NCBI GenBank assembly: GCA_964415195.1
Contig: CAYPYD010000001.1
Coordinates: forward strand, 248,001-312,000
From: WTXA01 sp964415195
GTDB taxonomy: Bacteria > Bacillota > TC1
Direction of reading: 5' to 3'
Length of the DNA: 64,000 nt
Numbering within the stretch: the first letter of the stretch is position 1; each line of letters starts with the position of its first letter. The notes beneath the pieces are model-generated. The model was not told where the DNA came from. It saw nothing but the letters and a program-made list of their open reading frames with translations, and ran no database searches. Positions 62,852 through 64,000 of the stretch are shown one piece after another. The position numbers were made by a program, and so were the translations under genes.

Positions 62852-64000
62852 ATGAGCAGATATGCACAAAAAACACCAGTAATCATCAATCAAAATGACA
62901 ATCTCAAACTAGAAAGAATACTATTCACCTCAAGTGAGTTTGATGAAGGCTGGATGCAGGAACTACTAGAAAACAAACCAGAACTACTGCCAGTAGCAGA
63001 AATTGATACCAGCTACTTTCCACTAATCTGCATCGGAAGAGAAGTAAAGACCAATGCAGGAAGGATAGACAACCTCTACATCAGTCCAACAGGGCATATA
63101 ACCATAGTAGAAACTAAACTTTGGAGAAACCAGGAATCAAGAAGAAAAGTATTCGCCCAGATAATAGACTATGCCAAGGACCTGAAAGAATACTCATATC
63201 AAGATATCGACTACATAGCAAAAAAATACAAGAACAACAATAAAAGCCTGTTTGGAATGATGCTAGAAAAAGAACTTCTAATACCTGAAGATGAAGCAAC
63301 ATTTGTAGACTCAGTACAAAAAAACCTAAATAGTGGAAAATTTCTATTGCTGATAGTTGGAGACGGAATACAAGAAGGAGTTGTGAAAATGACAGAATTC
63401 TTCAATTCAACTCCAAATATTCTTTACACTATGGCTCTATTAGAATTAGAAGTCTACAAACTAATGGATAAAGAATCTGAGCAGGAACAAGGAAGATTAG
63501 TCATACCAAATCTCCTTATGAAAACAACAAACATCGAAAGAGGTATTTTCAGGATAGAAAAAGGGAATATCACCTTCGAAGAAGCAAAGATAGAGGAAGT
63601 TGAAGAAACAAAATCCAGAATAGGAAAGTCTGATACTGAACAAGATACTGCTTCTATTGAAGACTTTATAAATGAAATAAAATCCAACAATCATGAACTT
63701 GCCAACTATGACTTTGATGCATTCTTTGAGGATCTAAACAGCTTGGACTACCAAGTACAACCCTTAAAGACAAGCGGAAACGTAGTCATAAAATACGTGG
63801 TGCCTCAGACACAAAAGAAAATTGATATAATTTTCTTATCAAAGAAAAATGACATAGGAGCATATAAGAGCTTAAATTCTCTTGAAAGAGATCTAGTAAA
63901 GAACGGTTACTCAGGAGAAATAGCCAAACAGTTCTATCAGGAAATGCTCCCTTATCAAGAAGAGAGCAATACAAAAGAAACAGCATATAAACATAATATA
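62852..64000 (+). CDS. NucS/DUF91-like PD-(D/E)XK nuclease protein, incomplete at the window edge
   Basis: 383 codons visible with no stop. The N-terminal domain has RIDNLYISPTGHITIVETKL near 70-90 followed by NQESRRKVFAQIIDYAKDL, the D...ETK-N-E-RR-Q pattern of DUF91/NucS-like restriction-fold proteins. The region after 230 is acidic and unrecognised. AAGGAG lies seven bases before the ATG. Codons are A/C-rich, like the start of the GmrSD-like gene. The C-terminus and any further operon genes lie outside the window. Confidence 0.82.
   Translation, partial: MSRYAQKTPVIINQNDNLKLERILFTSSEFDEGWMQELLENKPELLPVAEIDTSYFPLICIGREVKTNAGRIDNLYISPTGHITIVETKLWRNQESRRKVFAQIIDYAKDLKEYSYQDIDYIAKKYKNNNKSLFGMMLEKELLIPEDEATFVDSVQKNLNSGKFLLLIVGDGIQEGVVKMTEFFNSTPNILYTMALLELEVYKLMDKESEQEQGRLVIPNLLMKTTNIERGIFRIEKGNITFEEAKIEEVEETKSRIGKSDTEQDTASIEDFINEIKSNNHELANYDFDAFFEDLNSLDYQVQPLKTSGNVVIKYVVPQTQKKIDIIFLSKKNDIGAYKSLNSLERDLVKNGYSGEIAKQFYQEMLPYQEESNTKETAYKHNI

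Overview
The window comes from a low-GC, Gram-positive-type (monoderm) anaerobe, most likely a member of the Clostridia. The support is AT-rich sequence, AGGAGG-type ribosome binding sites before most genes, c-di-GMP proteins of clostridial PAS/GGDEF/HD-GYP type, a lipoprotein signal and a heliorhodopsin, a family known mainly from monoderm prokaryotes. No rRNA, complete tRNA, CRISPR array or origin was seen. Most genes lie on the plus strand.

Bases 1-6500 form a mobile, eroding region. It holds an IS3-family element cut by the window edge, then a small set of unrelated cargo genes (YdeI/OmpD-associated family protein, quinone-oxidoreductase-like dehydrogenase, PAS-GGDEF-HD-GYP protein broken by one in-frame TAA). 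These are separated by three copies of an interspersed repeat made of a hairpin, a tRNA-like 3' end and, in two copies, a terminator hairpin.

Bases 6500-31000 look like ordinary chromosome with signalling and envelope genes. A heliorhodopsin (7788-8567) is followed by a run of genes from 9313 to 17806: a PlsY-like acyltransferase homologue, a PEP-synthase-like phosphotransferase without the PEP barrel, a MacB-like ABC pair, a multi-pass membrane protein, a cytochrome b5-like lipoprotein, a histidine-rich membrane protein and a hemerythrin. Next come a glycerate kinase, an XRE-DUF805 fusion, a 5TM-PAS-GGDEF-EAL protein, several conserved proteins of unknown function and an eight-repeat MORN protein.

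Bases 31189 to the right edge form a dense defence island read in one direction. In order: (i) an extended type III restriction-modification locus (SNF2 helicase, DUF4391, DUF4365-like nuclease, TIR protein with an interrupted start, two Mod paralogues with different recognition regions, Res); (ii) a PD-(D/E)XK protein followed by a TerB-C-domain membrane protein, a DUF2791/BrxD-like ATPase and an Lhr-like helicase; (iii) an IS256 relic; (iv) two DUF488 proteins and a dual-OB-like protein; (v) an acidic unknown, a membrane-anchored WYL protein and a 1410-residue SF1 helicase fused to a nuclease; (vi) a GmrSD-like protein, a GTPase with a DUF697-like tail and a NucS/DUF91-like nuclease that runs off the window. 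The best candidates for undescribed systems are (i) with its inserted DUF4365/TIR genes, (iv) and (v). Functions in the island are inferred from domains and neighbourhood, not shown.
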